Below, one piece after another: positions 1 to 5,513 of a stretch of DNA of 5,513 nucleotides. Under the pieces are notes generated by a model. That model did no database searches, was not told the DNA's origin, and saw only the letters and a list, made by a program, of their open reading frames with translations. The translations under genes and the position numbers were made by a program. The number at the start of each line of letters is the position of its first letter. Within the stretch, counting starts at the first letter, position 1. Source of the stretch: JBHEMT01 sp046262435 (lineage in GTDB: Bacteria; Chloroflexota; Dormibacteria; Aeolococcales; Aeolococcaceae); NCBI GenBank assembly GCA_046262435.1, contig JBHEMT010000056.1:1-5513 (forward strand). Reading direction: 5' to 3'.

Positions 1-549
1 GAGCGTCACGCCGGTCGCGAGGTGTTTGTCGAGGTCTTCCTCGCCGCCGAGTCGTTGGGAAAGCCGCTGATCGGCTGCATCAATGGACACGCCCTGGCGG
101 GCGGCTTCGGACTGGCCCTGGGGTGCGACCTGCTGGTCGCCTCCGACACCGCGACGTTCGGCACTCCAGAGATCAACGTCGGGCTGTGGCCGATGATGGT
201 GACCGCGCTCACCATCCGCAACCTGGGACGCAAGCGCGCCATGCAGCTCTTCCTCACCGGCGATCGGATCGACGCCACCACCGCCGCAGAGTGGGGATTG
301 GTGTACACAGTCGTGCCTGCGGGCGAGGTGCGCGCCGTGGCCCACGACCTCGCGGTTTCACTTGCCGCCAAGAGCCCGCTGATCACCAGGCTGGGCCGCG
401 ACGCGTTCTACGCGGTCGATGGGCTGCCGCTGGAGGCAGCCCTCCGCCACCTCCACGCGCAGCTCACCCTGGTGTCTCTCAGCGACGACGCGGCGGAGGG
501 GGTGCGGGCATTCCTCGACAAGCGTCCGCCCGTCTTCCGCGGGCGCTGA
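1..549 (+). CDS. Enoyl-CoA hydratase/isomerase (crotonase) family protein, 3' part
   Basis: The frame is open from base 1 with no start that fits the family, so the 5' end lies outside the window; 182 residues remain of a family usually about 260 long. The crotonase signature is clear: KPLIGCINGHALAGG (residues 21-35), then a CD pair (42-43), then FGTPEINVGLWP (53-64). These form the CoA-thioester oxyanion hole and active site. Of the two glutamates used by classical hydratases (Glu144 and Glu164 in the rat mitochondrial enzyme), the second is present (E57) but the first aligns with a glycine (G37). The protein may therefore be an isomerase, a methylglutaconyl-CoA-hydratase-like enzyme or another crotonase rather than a standard beta-oxidation hydratase. 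The enzyme should be cytoplasmic and act on an acyl-CoA. Its stop codon overlaps the start of the carboxylase gene, implying one operon. Family membership is secure; the substrate is not. Confidence 0.93.
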   Translation, partial: ERHAGREVFVEVFLAAESLGKPLIGCINGHALAGGFGLALGCDLLVASDTATFGTPEINVGLWPMMVTALTIRNLGRKRAMQLFLTGDRIDATTAAEWGLVYTVVPAGEVRAVAHDLAVSLAAKSPLITRLGRDAFYAVDGLPLEAALRHLHAQLTLVSLSDDAAEGVRAFLDKRPPVFRGR

Positions 550-551
550 TG
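547..551 (+). promoter_or_regulatory. TGATG stop/start overlap coupling crotonase and carboxylase genes
   Basis: The crotonase stop TGA (547-549) shares its A with an ATG (549-551) that opens the carboxylase frame. No GGAG-like ribosome binding site is visible in the roughly 20 bases before it, so translation of the second gene probably depends on ribosomes finishing the first. This overlap is the main reason for choosing this start. Confidence 0.65.
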
Positions 552-2201
552 GGCACCGATGGCACCGAGCCGGCGGGGAGGCGCCCTGCCCGCGCGGCGC
601 CGACGCCGGCCGGCTCGGCGCTACCCGCGGCTGAGCTGGCCCAGCCACCCGGCCTGGTGGAGCTGACCGCCGACCTGGAGGAACGCCGCCGCCGCGCCCG
701 CGCCATGGGCGGTGATGCGGCGGTGGCCCGCCAGCATGAGCGGGGCAAGCTCACCGCCCGGGAGCGGATTGAGCTGCTCTTCGACTCGGGAACCTTCCGC
801 GAGGTCGGACTCCTCGCCCACGCCCACTCCGCGCACGGCGCTCAGCTGCCGCCCGAGCGCACCCCCGCCGATGGGGTGATCACCGGGCGGGGGCTGGTCG
901 ACGGCCGGCCCGTCCTCTGTGCGGCGTACGACTTCACCGTGATGGCCGGTTCCATGGGATCGGTCGGCGAACACAAGGTCGCCGCGCTGCGTCGCCGGGC
1001 GCTGGAGCATCGGATCCCCATGGTGTGGTTGCTCGACTCCGCTGGCGCGCGCATCCAGGAGGCATCGGGCAGCACCTTCGCAGGCAGCGGGGCATTGTTC
1101 TACGAGCAGGTCCAGCTCTCCGGGGTGGTGCCCCAGGTGGCCGCGATGCTCGGCCCCTGTGCTGCCGGCACCGCCTACATCCCCGGTCTTGCCGACTTCG
1201 TGCCGATGGTCGAGGGCACGAGCTCGATGTCGCTTGGCGGAGCTCGCCTGGTGCGCGCTGCGACGGGAGAGCAGACCACCGACCACGAGATGGGGGGAAG
1301 CCAGGTGCATTGCCGGCAGAGCGGAGTCGGCGATCTCGAGGTGGCCGACGACCCCGCCTGTCTCGAGGCGGTGCGCCGCTATCTCGCCCACCTGCCCTCG
1401 AACAACACCGAGACCCCGCCGCAGCGGCCCACCACCGACCCGTCGGACCGCCGCCTTGAGGGGCTCACCGACCTGGTCCCCACCAACCCGCGCGCCGTGT
1501 ACGACATGCGGGCGGTCCTGGGTCGCCTGGTTGACGACGGCCGGCTGTTCGAGATCAAGCCGTCGTGGGCTCGAAATATTGTCTGCGCGCTGGCGCATCT
1601 GGGCGGCCGATCGGTGGGCGTCGTCGCCTCTCAGCCGCTGCACAAGGGCGGGGCGCTCGACATCGACGCCGCTGACAAGGCGGCCCGTTTCATCACCCTC
1701 TGCGACGCCTTCAATGTGCCCCTGCTCTTTCTCCAGGACGTCCCCGGTTTTGTCGTGGGCGTCGAGGCCGAGCGCCAGGGGATCATTCGCCACGGCGCCA
1801 AGATGCTCTATGCGGTCAGCGAGGCGACGGTGCCCAAGGTGACCGTCATCCTGCGCAAAGCCTACGGAGCCGGGTACTACGTGATGTGTGGCCGCGGCTA
1901 CCAGCCCGACGCTCTGATGGCGTGGCCCAGCGCCGAGATCAGCGTGATGGGCCCTGAGGGAGCCGTCGACATCCTGTTCAACAAGCAGGTGGCCGCGGCC
2001 GCAGACCCGTCAGCGGCGCGGGCCGAGTATGTGGCGCGGATCCGCGAGACGGTCGACCCCTACCTCGCTGCCTCCTGGGCGATGGTCGACGACATCATCG
2101 ACCCCGCCGACACTCGGCGGGCGGTCATCGAGGCTTTCGCCGCCACGGCGGACAGGCGGTCCGAGCGGCCCTGGCGCAAGCATGGGGTTCCTCCGGTCTG
2201 A
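549..2201 (+). CDS. Acyl-CoA carboxylase carboxyltransferase (beta) subunit
   Basis: The 550-residue product matches the usual length of carboxyltransferase beta subunits of propionyl-, acetyl- or methylcrotonyl-CoA carboxylases, which move CO2 from carboxybiotin to an acyl-CoA. The N-terminal half has GKLTARERIELLFDSGTF (66-83), GSMGSVGEHKVAAL (134-147), DSAGARIQE (163-171) and an oxyanion-hole loop GPCAAGTAYIPG (202-213). The C-terminal half has FLQDVPGFVVG (394-404), HGAKMLYAVSEATVPK (415-430), KAYGAGYYVMCGR (437-449) and EISVMGPEGAV (463-473). The GAGxYxMCGRxY stretch and the AG rather than GG in the first loop resemble methylcrotonyl-CoA carboxylase, while DSAGARIQE is more like the propionyl type, so the substrate stays open. 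Family homology begins near residue 38; the first 37 residues are an Ala/Pro/Gly-rich extension. The ATG at 705 or GTG at 657 are alternative starts, but the TGATG overlap favours 549. The enzyme needs a biotin carboxylase/biotin carrier subunit, which is not in the window. The adjacent crotonase suggests leucine/isovalerate or similar acyl-CoA degradation. Confidence 0.95.
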   Translation: MGTDGTEPAGRRPARAAPTPAGSALPAAELAQPPGLVELTADLEERRRRARAMGGDAAVARQHERGKLTARERIELLFDSGTFREVGLLAHAHSAHGAQLPPERTPADGVITGRGLVDGRPVLCAAYDFTVMAGSMGSVGEHKVAALRRRALEHRIPMVWLLDSAGARIQEASGSTFAGSGALFYEQVQLSGVVPQVAAMLGPCAAGTAYIPGLADFVPMVEGTSSMSLGGARLVRAATGEQTTDHEMGGSQVHCRQSGVGDLEVADDPACLEAVRRYLAHLPSNNTETPPQRPTTDPSDRRLEGLTDLVPTNPRAVYDMRAVLGRLVDDGRLFEIKPSWARNIVCALAHLGGRSVGVVASQPLHKGGALDIDAADKAARFITLCDAFNVPLLFLQDVPGFVVGVEAERQGIIRHGAKMLYAVSEATVPKVTVILRKAYGAGYYVMCGRGYQPDALMAWPSAEISVMGPEGAVDILFNKQVAAAADPSAARAEYVARIRETVDPYLAASWAMVDDIIDPADTRRAVIEAFAATADRRSERPWRKHGVPPV

Positions 2202-2210
2202 CGCCTGAAG

Positions 2211-2232
2211 CTACGCGGAGAGCACCGCGTAG
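2211..2232 (+). terminator. Perfect inverted repeat at the convergent gene junction, possible terminator
   Basis: CTACGCGG (2211-2218) and CCGCGTAG (2225-2232) are exact reverse complements around a six-base loop. The hairpin begins 10 bases past the carboxylase stop. On the + strand it is followed by TGGCTCTTT, a modest T-rich stretch, which makes it a weak candidate intrinsic terminator for the + strand operon. It lies inside the last codons of the opposing GGDEF/EAL gene, and its left arm contains that gene's TAG stop. On the - strand no T-run follows the stem. The function is inferred; only the symmetry is directly seen. Confidence 0.4.
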
Positions 2233-4883
2233 TGGCTCTTTCCGGCGCTGCTCATCGCCGCGCCGCCCCAGATCACCTCCAGCTGCGCTGGTGTCTGCGG
2301 CCGTGAGAATCGGTAGCCCTGGGCGAGCGGACAGCCGAGCGCATGCAGCCTGCGTGCCTGCTCGTGACGCTCGACACCCTCGGCGATCACGTCGAGCTCG
2401 AGGCAGTCGGCGAGCCGGAGAATGGCGTTGACGAAGGCCTCGTCACGAGGGCTGGCGTCGATCCTCTCAACGAATGGCTTGGCGATCTTGAGCACGTCGA
2501 TGGGGAGGTCGCGGAGCACGCTGAGCGAGGAGAAGCCGGTGCCGAAGTCGTCCATGGCGATCCGCAGCCCGAGGTCGCGCAGCTCGGAGAGGCGCCGTGA
2601 GGCGTCCTCGACGTCGTCGATGACCACGCTCTCGGTCACCTCCAGCAGCAGCGACTCGGGGTGCACGCCGGTCTCCTGGAGAATGTGGCGCAGGTCGGCG
2701 AGGAAGCTGGGTTGGCGCAGCTGATGGGCGGAGAGGTTGACGCTCACGTACCCGGGGTCACCGTCGCCTCGCGCGCTCCAGGCGACCGCCTGGTGACATG
2801 CCTGCTCGAGGATGAAGCGCCCCAGCGGCAGGATCAGCCCGGTCTCCTCGGCGATCGGGATGAAGTCGTTGGGGAGCACAAGGCCGCGTGCGGGGTGCTG
2901 CCAGCGGATCAAGGCCTCCACGCCGACCGTGTTGCCGGTGTCCAGGGAGACGATCGGCTGGTAGAGCAGGTCGAACTCGTGCCGCTCGATCGAGTGGCGC
3001 AGCTCGGTGGTGATGTTGTGCCGGGCGATGACCGTCGCCTGCATATCGGGCTCGAACACCGCGTAGCCACCCTTGCCCCGCGCCTTGGCGGTGTACATGG
3101 CGACGTCGGCGTGGCGGAGCAGCTCCTCGGTGTCCGCAACCCGTCCCGCATCCGCGACGACGATGCCGATACTGGCGTGGACGATCAAATCGCCGTCATC
3201 GACAGGAATCGGCTCCGAGAGGGCCGCGAGCAGGCGCTCGACCACCCCGACGACATAGCGCACGCCGCCGACACCCTCGAGCAGCAGCGCGAACTCGTCT
3301 CCGCCGAATCGGGCCGCCGTGTCGCCCGTGCGCAGGTAGCGTTGCAGGCGGCGGGACACTTCCACAAGCAATCGGTCACCGGCGGCGTGACCAAGGCTGT
3401 CGTTGACCGTCTTGAAGTCGTCGAGGTCAATGAAGACCACGGCCAGCGGTGAGCTCTCCCGGGCGAGAAGTGCCGCCGCATGATCCAGCCGTTCGCGGAA
3501 CAGGGTGCGGTTGGCCAGGCCGGTCAGCGGATCGTGGAAGGCGAGCTGGCTGAGCTCCTCCTGCATCTCGGTCAGACGCAGCAGGGAACGCTCAAGCTGA
3601 CCGTTCTCGAGAGTGACACTGGCGTGTGCGGCAAGCGCAGAGAGCAGACGGAGGTCCTCTGCCTTGAAACGACTCACGTCGCCGAGGCGTCCGGCCAGGG
3701 TGATCACGCCGAGCATCCGGGTCTCGCCCAGCAGCGGTACAAGCATCGCGTCCTTGACACGCCGGGACTGGAGGAACCACGCGCCCTCGGCGCTGAGTAC
3801 TTCGGGATCCTCACTGGAGAGCAGGATCGCGGCGCGGGTCTGGGTGAGCCGGTGGAACAGCGCCCGCTCATGCTCGTCGGGCAGGTGTCGCACCATCTTG
3901 GTGGGCCGGGTCTCGCCTCGCAGCGAGGTGTGCAGCACGCCGCCCACCTCATCGACCGCCGGAAACAGGGTGAGCTCCGCCACCTGGGCGCGGAAGGTAT
4001 CCATGGAGTGGGCGAGCATCTCGACGATGCCGCCCTCGACGTCGTCGGCGCGCTGCACCATCTCGCCGGCTTCGAGGAGGAACTCGACGTGGCGGTGCTT
4101 CTCGCGAGCTCCGAAGTAGGCGCGGTAGGCGGCGAGCAGAAGCGACACCGGTGCGGCGAGCAGCGCGAAGAGCCAGATGTCATGGGTGATCAGGTAGACC
4201 AGTAGAACCCCGAGGCTGGCGTTGGCCAGGCCGCCACCGAGGGCGAGGAGGAGCACGTTGGTCCACCGCTTGACGTCGATCTGGCGCTCGGAGAGGGAAA
4301 TCGCCACCGCGATGGTGACAATCCCGGTGATCACCGCTACCGCGACGGCCGCGAAGGCCGCGACCCAGTTGCGCACATCGGTGGGGTCATCGGACGCGCC
4401 GATTGCATGGAACACCAGCAATGCGAGGCAGGTATCGAGAGCGAAGTTGCCGAGGTTGAAGATCAGTTTCACCGGCGACTGCCGCCGGATCACGGTGAGG
4501 GCGATGGCGGTGCCAATCAGCTGCGCAGGCACCAGCAGCGCCGGGGTGAGCAGGAACAGCCCGAGCACATAGGGCATCTCAGACAAGGAGAAGGTGTGTG
4601 CCTCGCGCCGGAACTCGAGGTGGACCACGGCCACCTCGGTGATGAAGAAGAGGATCGGAAAAACCAGCCAGGCGAAGGGGTGATGTCCGCCCGGGGAGGG
4701 CAGGTAGCGCACCTGCCCGAAGTAGAGGCTGCCTGCGATCGCCAGCAAAGAGACATTGAGCACCCAGATCGGGCTGCTCGCTGTGCTGAGTGCGCGACGG
4801 GCTGAGCTGGGCAGATAGCGGAGAAGGGCAGGCGATGGCGCCTGCCCCTCCACGATCGCCCTGCGCTGGCCCTGGGTGGCCAT
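2211..4883 (-). CDS. Membrane-bound GAF-GGDEF-EAL protein, predicted bifunctional cyclic-di-GMP cyclase/phosphodiesterase
   Basis: The 890-residue product has four parts. Residues about 39-254 form some seven or eight hydrophobic segments, a likely membrane sensor region; it includes the stretch HLEFRREAHTFSLSE (88-102). Residues about 275-430 resemble a GAF domain, followed by a short helical linker. The GGDEF domain (about 445-608) makes cyclic di-GMP from two GTP; it has FHDPLTGLANR, GGDEF (527-531) and an inhibitory-site RTGD (518-521) exactly five residues ahead of GGDEF. The EAL domain (about 621-870), which hydrolyses cyclic di-GMP, has EAL (656-658), N716, E748, D778-D779 in DDFGTGFSS, K799, E835 in AEGVE and Q855. 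The one deviation is KIA (799-801), where most EAL enzymes have KID. Both activities look possible, and which dominates cannot be told. The start at 4883 overlaps the peptidase stop as TGATG and is preceded by GGAG. A start 33 codons earlier at 4982 would be read out of the peptidase repeat DNA and is unlikely. Confidence 0.95.
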   Translation of the reverse strand: MATQGQRRAIVEGQAPSPALLRYLPSSARRALSTASSPIWVLNVSLLAIAGSLYFGQVRYLPSPGGHHPFAWLVFPILFFITEVAVVHLEFRREAHTFSLSEMPYVLGLFLLTPALLVPAQLIGTAIALTVIRRQSPVKLIFNLGNFALDTCLALLVFHAIGASDDPTDVRNWVAAFAAVAVAVITGIVTIAVAISLSERQIDVKRWTNVLLLALGGGLANASLGVLLVYLITHDIWLFALLAAPVSLLLAAYRAYFGAREKHRHVEFLLEAGEMVQRADDVEGGIVEMLAHSMDTFRAQVAELTLFPAVDEVGGVLHTSLRGETRPTKMVRHLPDEHERALFHRLTQTRAAILLSSEDPEVLSAEGAWFLQSRRVKDAMLVPLLGETRMLGVITLAGRLGDVSRFKAEDLRLLSALAAHASVTLENGQLERSLLRLTEMQEELSQLAFHDPLTGLANRTLFRERLDHAAALLARESSPLAVVFIDLDDFKTVNDSLGHAAGDRLLVEVSRRLQRYLRTGDTAARFGGDEFALLLEGVGGVRYVVGVVERLLAALSEPIPVDDGDLIVHASIGIVVADAGRVADTEELLRHADVAMYTAKARGKGGYAVFEPDMQATVIARHNITTELRHSIERHEFDLLYQPIVSLDTGNTVGVEALIRWQHPARGLVLPNDFIPIAEETGLILPLGRFILEQACHQAVAWSARGDGDPGYVSVNLSAHQLRQPSFLADLRHILQETGVHPESLLLEVTESVVIDDVEDASRRLSELRDLGLRIAMDDFGTGFSSLSVLRDLPIDVLKIAKPFVERIDASPRDEAFVNAILRLADCLELDVIAEGVERHEQARRLHALGCPLAQGYRFSRPQTPAQLEVIWGGAAMSSAGKSHYAVLSA

Positions 4884-4890
4884 CAGCTCC
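4881..4890 (-). promoter_or_regulatory. TGATG stop/start overlap with GGAG, coupling peptidase and GGDEF/EAL genes
   Basis: On the - strand the peptidase stop TGA (4885-4883) shares its A with the ATG (4883-4881) of the GGDEF/EAL gene. A GGAG (4890-4887) lies three bases before the ATG. It is close but usable as a ribosome binding site and is made from the last Trp-Ser codons of the peptidase. The arrangement implies one transcript and probable translational coupling, and it decides the start of the downstream gene. Confidence 0.65.
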
Positions 4891-5513
4891 AGCGGGCCGC
4901 CGACCAGCTGCCGTCCGACCAGGAGCTGCCGCTCCACGAGCTGCCCGACCAGGAGCTGCCGGACCACGAGCTGCCCGACCACGAGCTACCGGACCACGAG
5001 CTCCCCAGCCAGGTGTTGGTCGACCACGAGCTTCCCGACCACGAGCTGCCGGACCACGAGCTGCCCGACCAGGAGCTGCCCGACCAGGAACTGCCGGACC
5101 AGGAACTGCCCGACCACGAGCTGCCGTTCCAGAGGCCGCCACTCCAGGGTCCGCCGCCAAGGAGCCCGCCAATCGCGGCCTCGGCGCTGGCCAGGGCGCC
5201 GCTGTTGAGCGACTTGCCGAAGATGTCCTGCTCGCCGCTGAGGGTGACACCGTTGCTGCTGACGTGGTTGCTCCCGCGCGCCGCCTCGATCGTGCCCAGG
5301 CCGGTGGAGGACAGGCTGAAGTTGGTGGCGAAGGGCAGGAGTGCGCCGAATGCATCGTTCAGGTTCAGCACCCCGTTGCCCGAGGCGCTGTTCCCGCCGG
5401 GGATATGGGTCGCGGTCTGGTTGAGCAGCGCCTTCACCTGGTCGGGGGTGGCGTTGGGGTGCTGGGAGAAGATCAGCGCGGCCGCACCGGAGGCGGCGGC
5501 GGTGGCCTGGGAG
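4883..5513 (-). CDS. Subtilisin-like (S8) serine peptidase, C-terminal part with SGSSW repeats
   Basis: The frame enters from beyond base 5513, so only the last 209 residues are seen. The first complete codon (5512-5510) is Ser in SQATAAASGAAAL, which aligns residue for residue with the S8 motif SMATPHVAGAAAL. That Ser is therefore the predicted catalytic nucleophile, with Gln in place of the usual Met. The helix after it, HPNATPDQVKALLNQTAT (18-35), is the typical end of a subtilase domain. A short domain follows (about 66-100, including GTIEAARGSNHV and SGEQDIFG). Then comes a Gly/Ala linker and a C-terminal tail with 18 tryptophans every fifth residue (123-208), ending in WS. Subtilases of this kind are normally exported; the signal peptide and the Asp and His of the triad would lie upstream of the coding part seen here. 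No sortase motif or C-terminal membrane helix is present. The role of the tail is unknown; wall or polysaccharide binding is only a guess. A plain start inside the fragment, such as the GTG at 5437, would remove the catalytic Ser and is not credible. Confidence 0.85.
   Translation of the reverse strand, partial: SQATAAASGAAALIFSQHPNATPDQVKALLNQTATHIPGGNSASGNGVLNLNDAFGALLPFATNFSLSSTGLGTIEAARGSNHVSSNGVTLSGEQDIFGKSLNSGALASAEAAIGGLLGGGPWSGGLWNGSSWSGSSWSGSSWSGSSWSGSSWSGSSWSGSSWSTNTWLGSSWSGSSWSGSSWSGSSWSGSSWSGSSWSDGSWSAARWS
4889..5146 (-). repeat. 15-bp in-frame tandem repeat encoding (SGSSW)n
   Basis: Tryptophan codons (CCA on the + strand) occur at 4889, 4904 and every 15 bases up to 5144, 18 in all. 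Read N- to C-terminally the units between them are SGGL, NGSS, six SGSS, STNT, LGSS, five SGSS, SDGS and SAAR. There are thus two blocks of GSSW units (seven and six) split by STNTW. The 11 identical SGSSW peptides are written with nine different DNA spellings, all differing at synonymous positions (TCG/TCC, AGC/AGT and third-base changes in Gly). The array is diverged at DNA level but held at protein level. Confidence 0.95.

Noticed and set aside
123..548. Upstream extension of the carboxylase frame through the crotonase gene
   Set aside because: The translation here is Arg/His/Pro-rich, unlike any carboxylase, and the crotonase frame carries the clear family motifs. The open frame is a by-product of high GC content.
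621..1793. Long 390-codon open frame on the - strand opposite the carboxylase
   Set aside because: It is entirely antisense to a gene with strong family motifs, shows no recognisable domain, and such frames are expected at this GC content.
2191..2220. CTCCG/CGGAG pair spanning the convergent gap
   Set aside because: It has only five paired bases with a loop of about 20, competes with the perfect 8-bp stem, and is likely chance at this GC content.
3480..4205. Open frame on the + strand opposite the GAF/GGDEF region
   Set aside because: It is a shadow of the GGDEF/EAL gene, has no domain and mirrors its codons.
4884..4982. Start of the GGDEF/EAL gene 33 codons earlier
   Set aside because: The extra residues (VGQLVVRQLL type) are an out-of-frame reading of the SGSSW repeat DNA. 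The ATG at 4883 has a GGAG and a stop/start overlap.
4889..5146. Tandem repeat considered as a CRISPR array or DNA-binding iterons
   Set aside because: The units are contiguous 15-mers with no spacers, in frame with a gene, and vary at synonymous codon positions, so they are coding repeats.
4876..5208. Cys/Thr/Ser-rich (SCRTTSCP) open frame on the + strand over the repeats, looking like a cysteine-rich peptide
   Set aside because: The regularity comes from the 15-bp repeat. The - strand reading gives a peptide whose unit differences are silent and is continuous with a subtilase domain.

Overview
The window is 5.5 kb of GC-rich, gene-dense bacterial DNA containing four protein-coding genes, the two outer ones cut by the window edges. 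No RNA gene, insertion sequence or CRISPR array was seen. Protein style, strong GC bias at third codon positions and a serine-peptidase type with Trp-rich C-terminal repeats suggest an actinobacterial or Chloroflexota/Dormibacterota-like lineage. That placement is inferred from pattern recognition, not from a marker gene.

Left half, + strand (1-2201): the 3' end of a crotonase-fold enoyl-CoA hydratase/isomerase gene, followed with a TGATG stop/start overlap by a complete carboxyltransferase (beta) subunit of a biotin-dependent acyl-CoA carboxylase. The pair fits acyl-CoA catabolism, for example the leucine/isovalerate route where a methylcrotonyl-CoA carboxylase and a crotonase act in successive steps. 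The exact substrate cannot be fixed from sequence alone. The biotin carboxylase partner is not in the window and may lie upstream.

Right half, - strand (5513-2211): the C-terminal part of a probably secreted subtilisin-like (S8) peptidase, starting in this window almost exactly at its catalytic serine. It ends in 18 tryptophans spaced exactly five residues apart (consensus SGSSW). Its stop codon overlaps, again as TGATG, the start of an 890-residue membrane protein with an N-terminal multi-pass region, a GAF-like region, a GGDEF domain with an intact RxxD inhibitory site, and an EAL domain. This is a predicted bifunctional cyclic-di-GMP enzyme.

The two halves converge with only 9 bp between stop codons. 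A perfect 8-bp inverted repeat begins at the stop codon of the GGDEF/EAL gene and may serve as a terminator. The most interesting point is the coupling of an exported Trp-repeat peptidase to a membrane c-di-GMP enzyme. Whether that is a functional system or chance adjacency depends on conservation that cannot be checked here.
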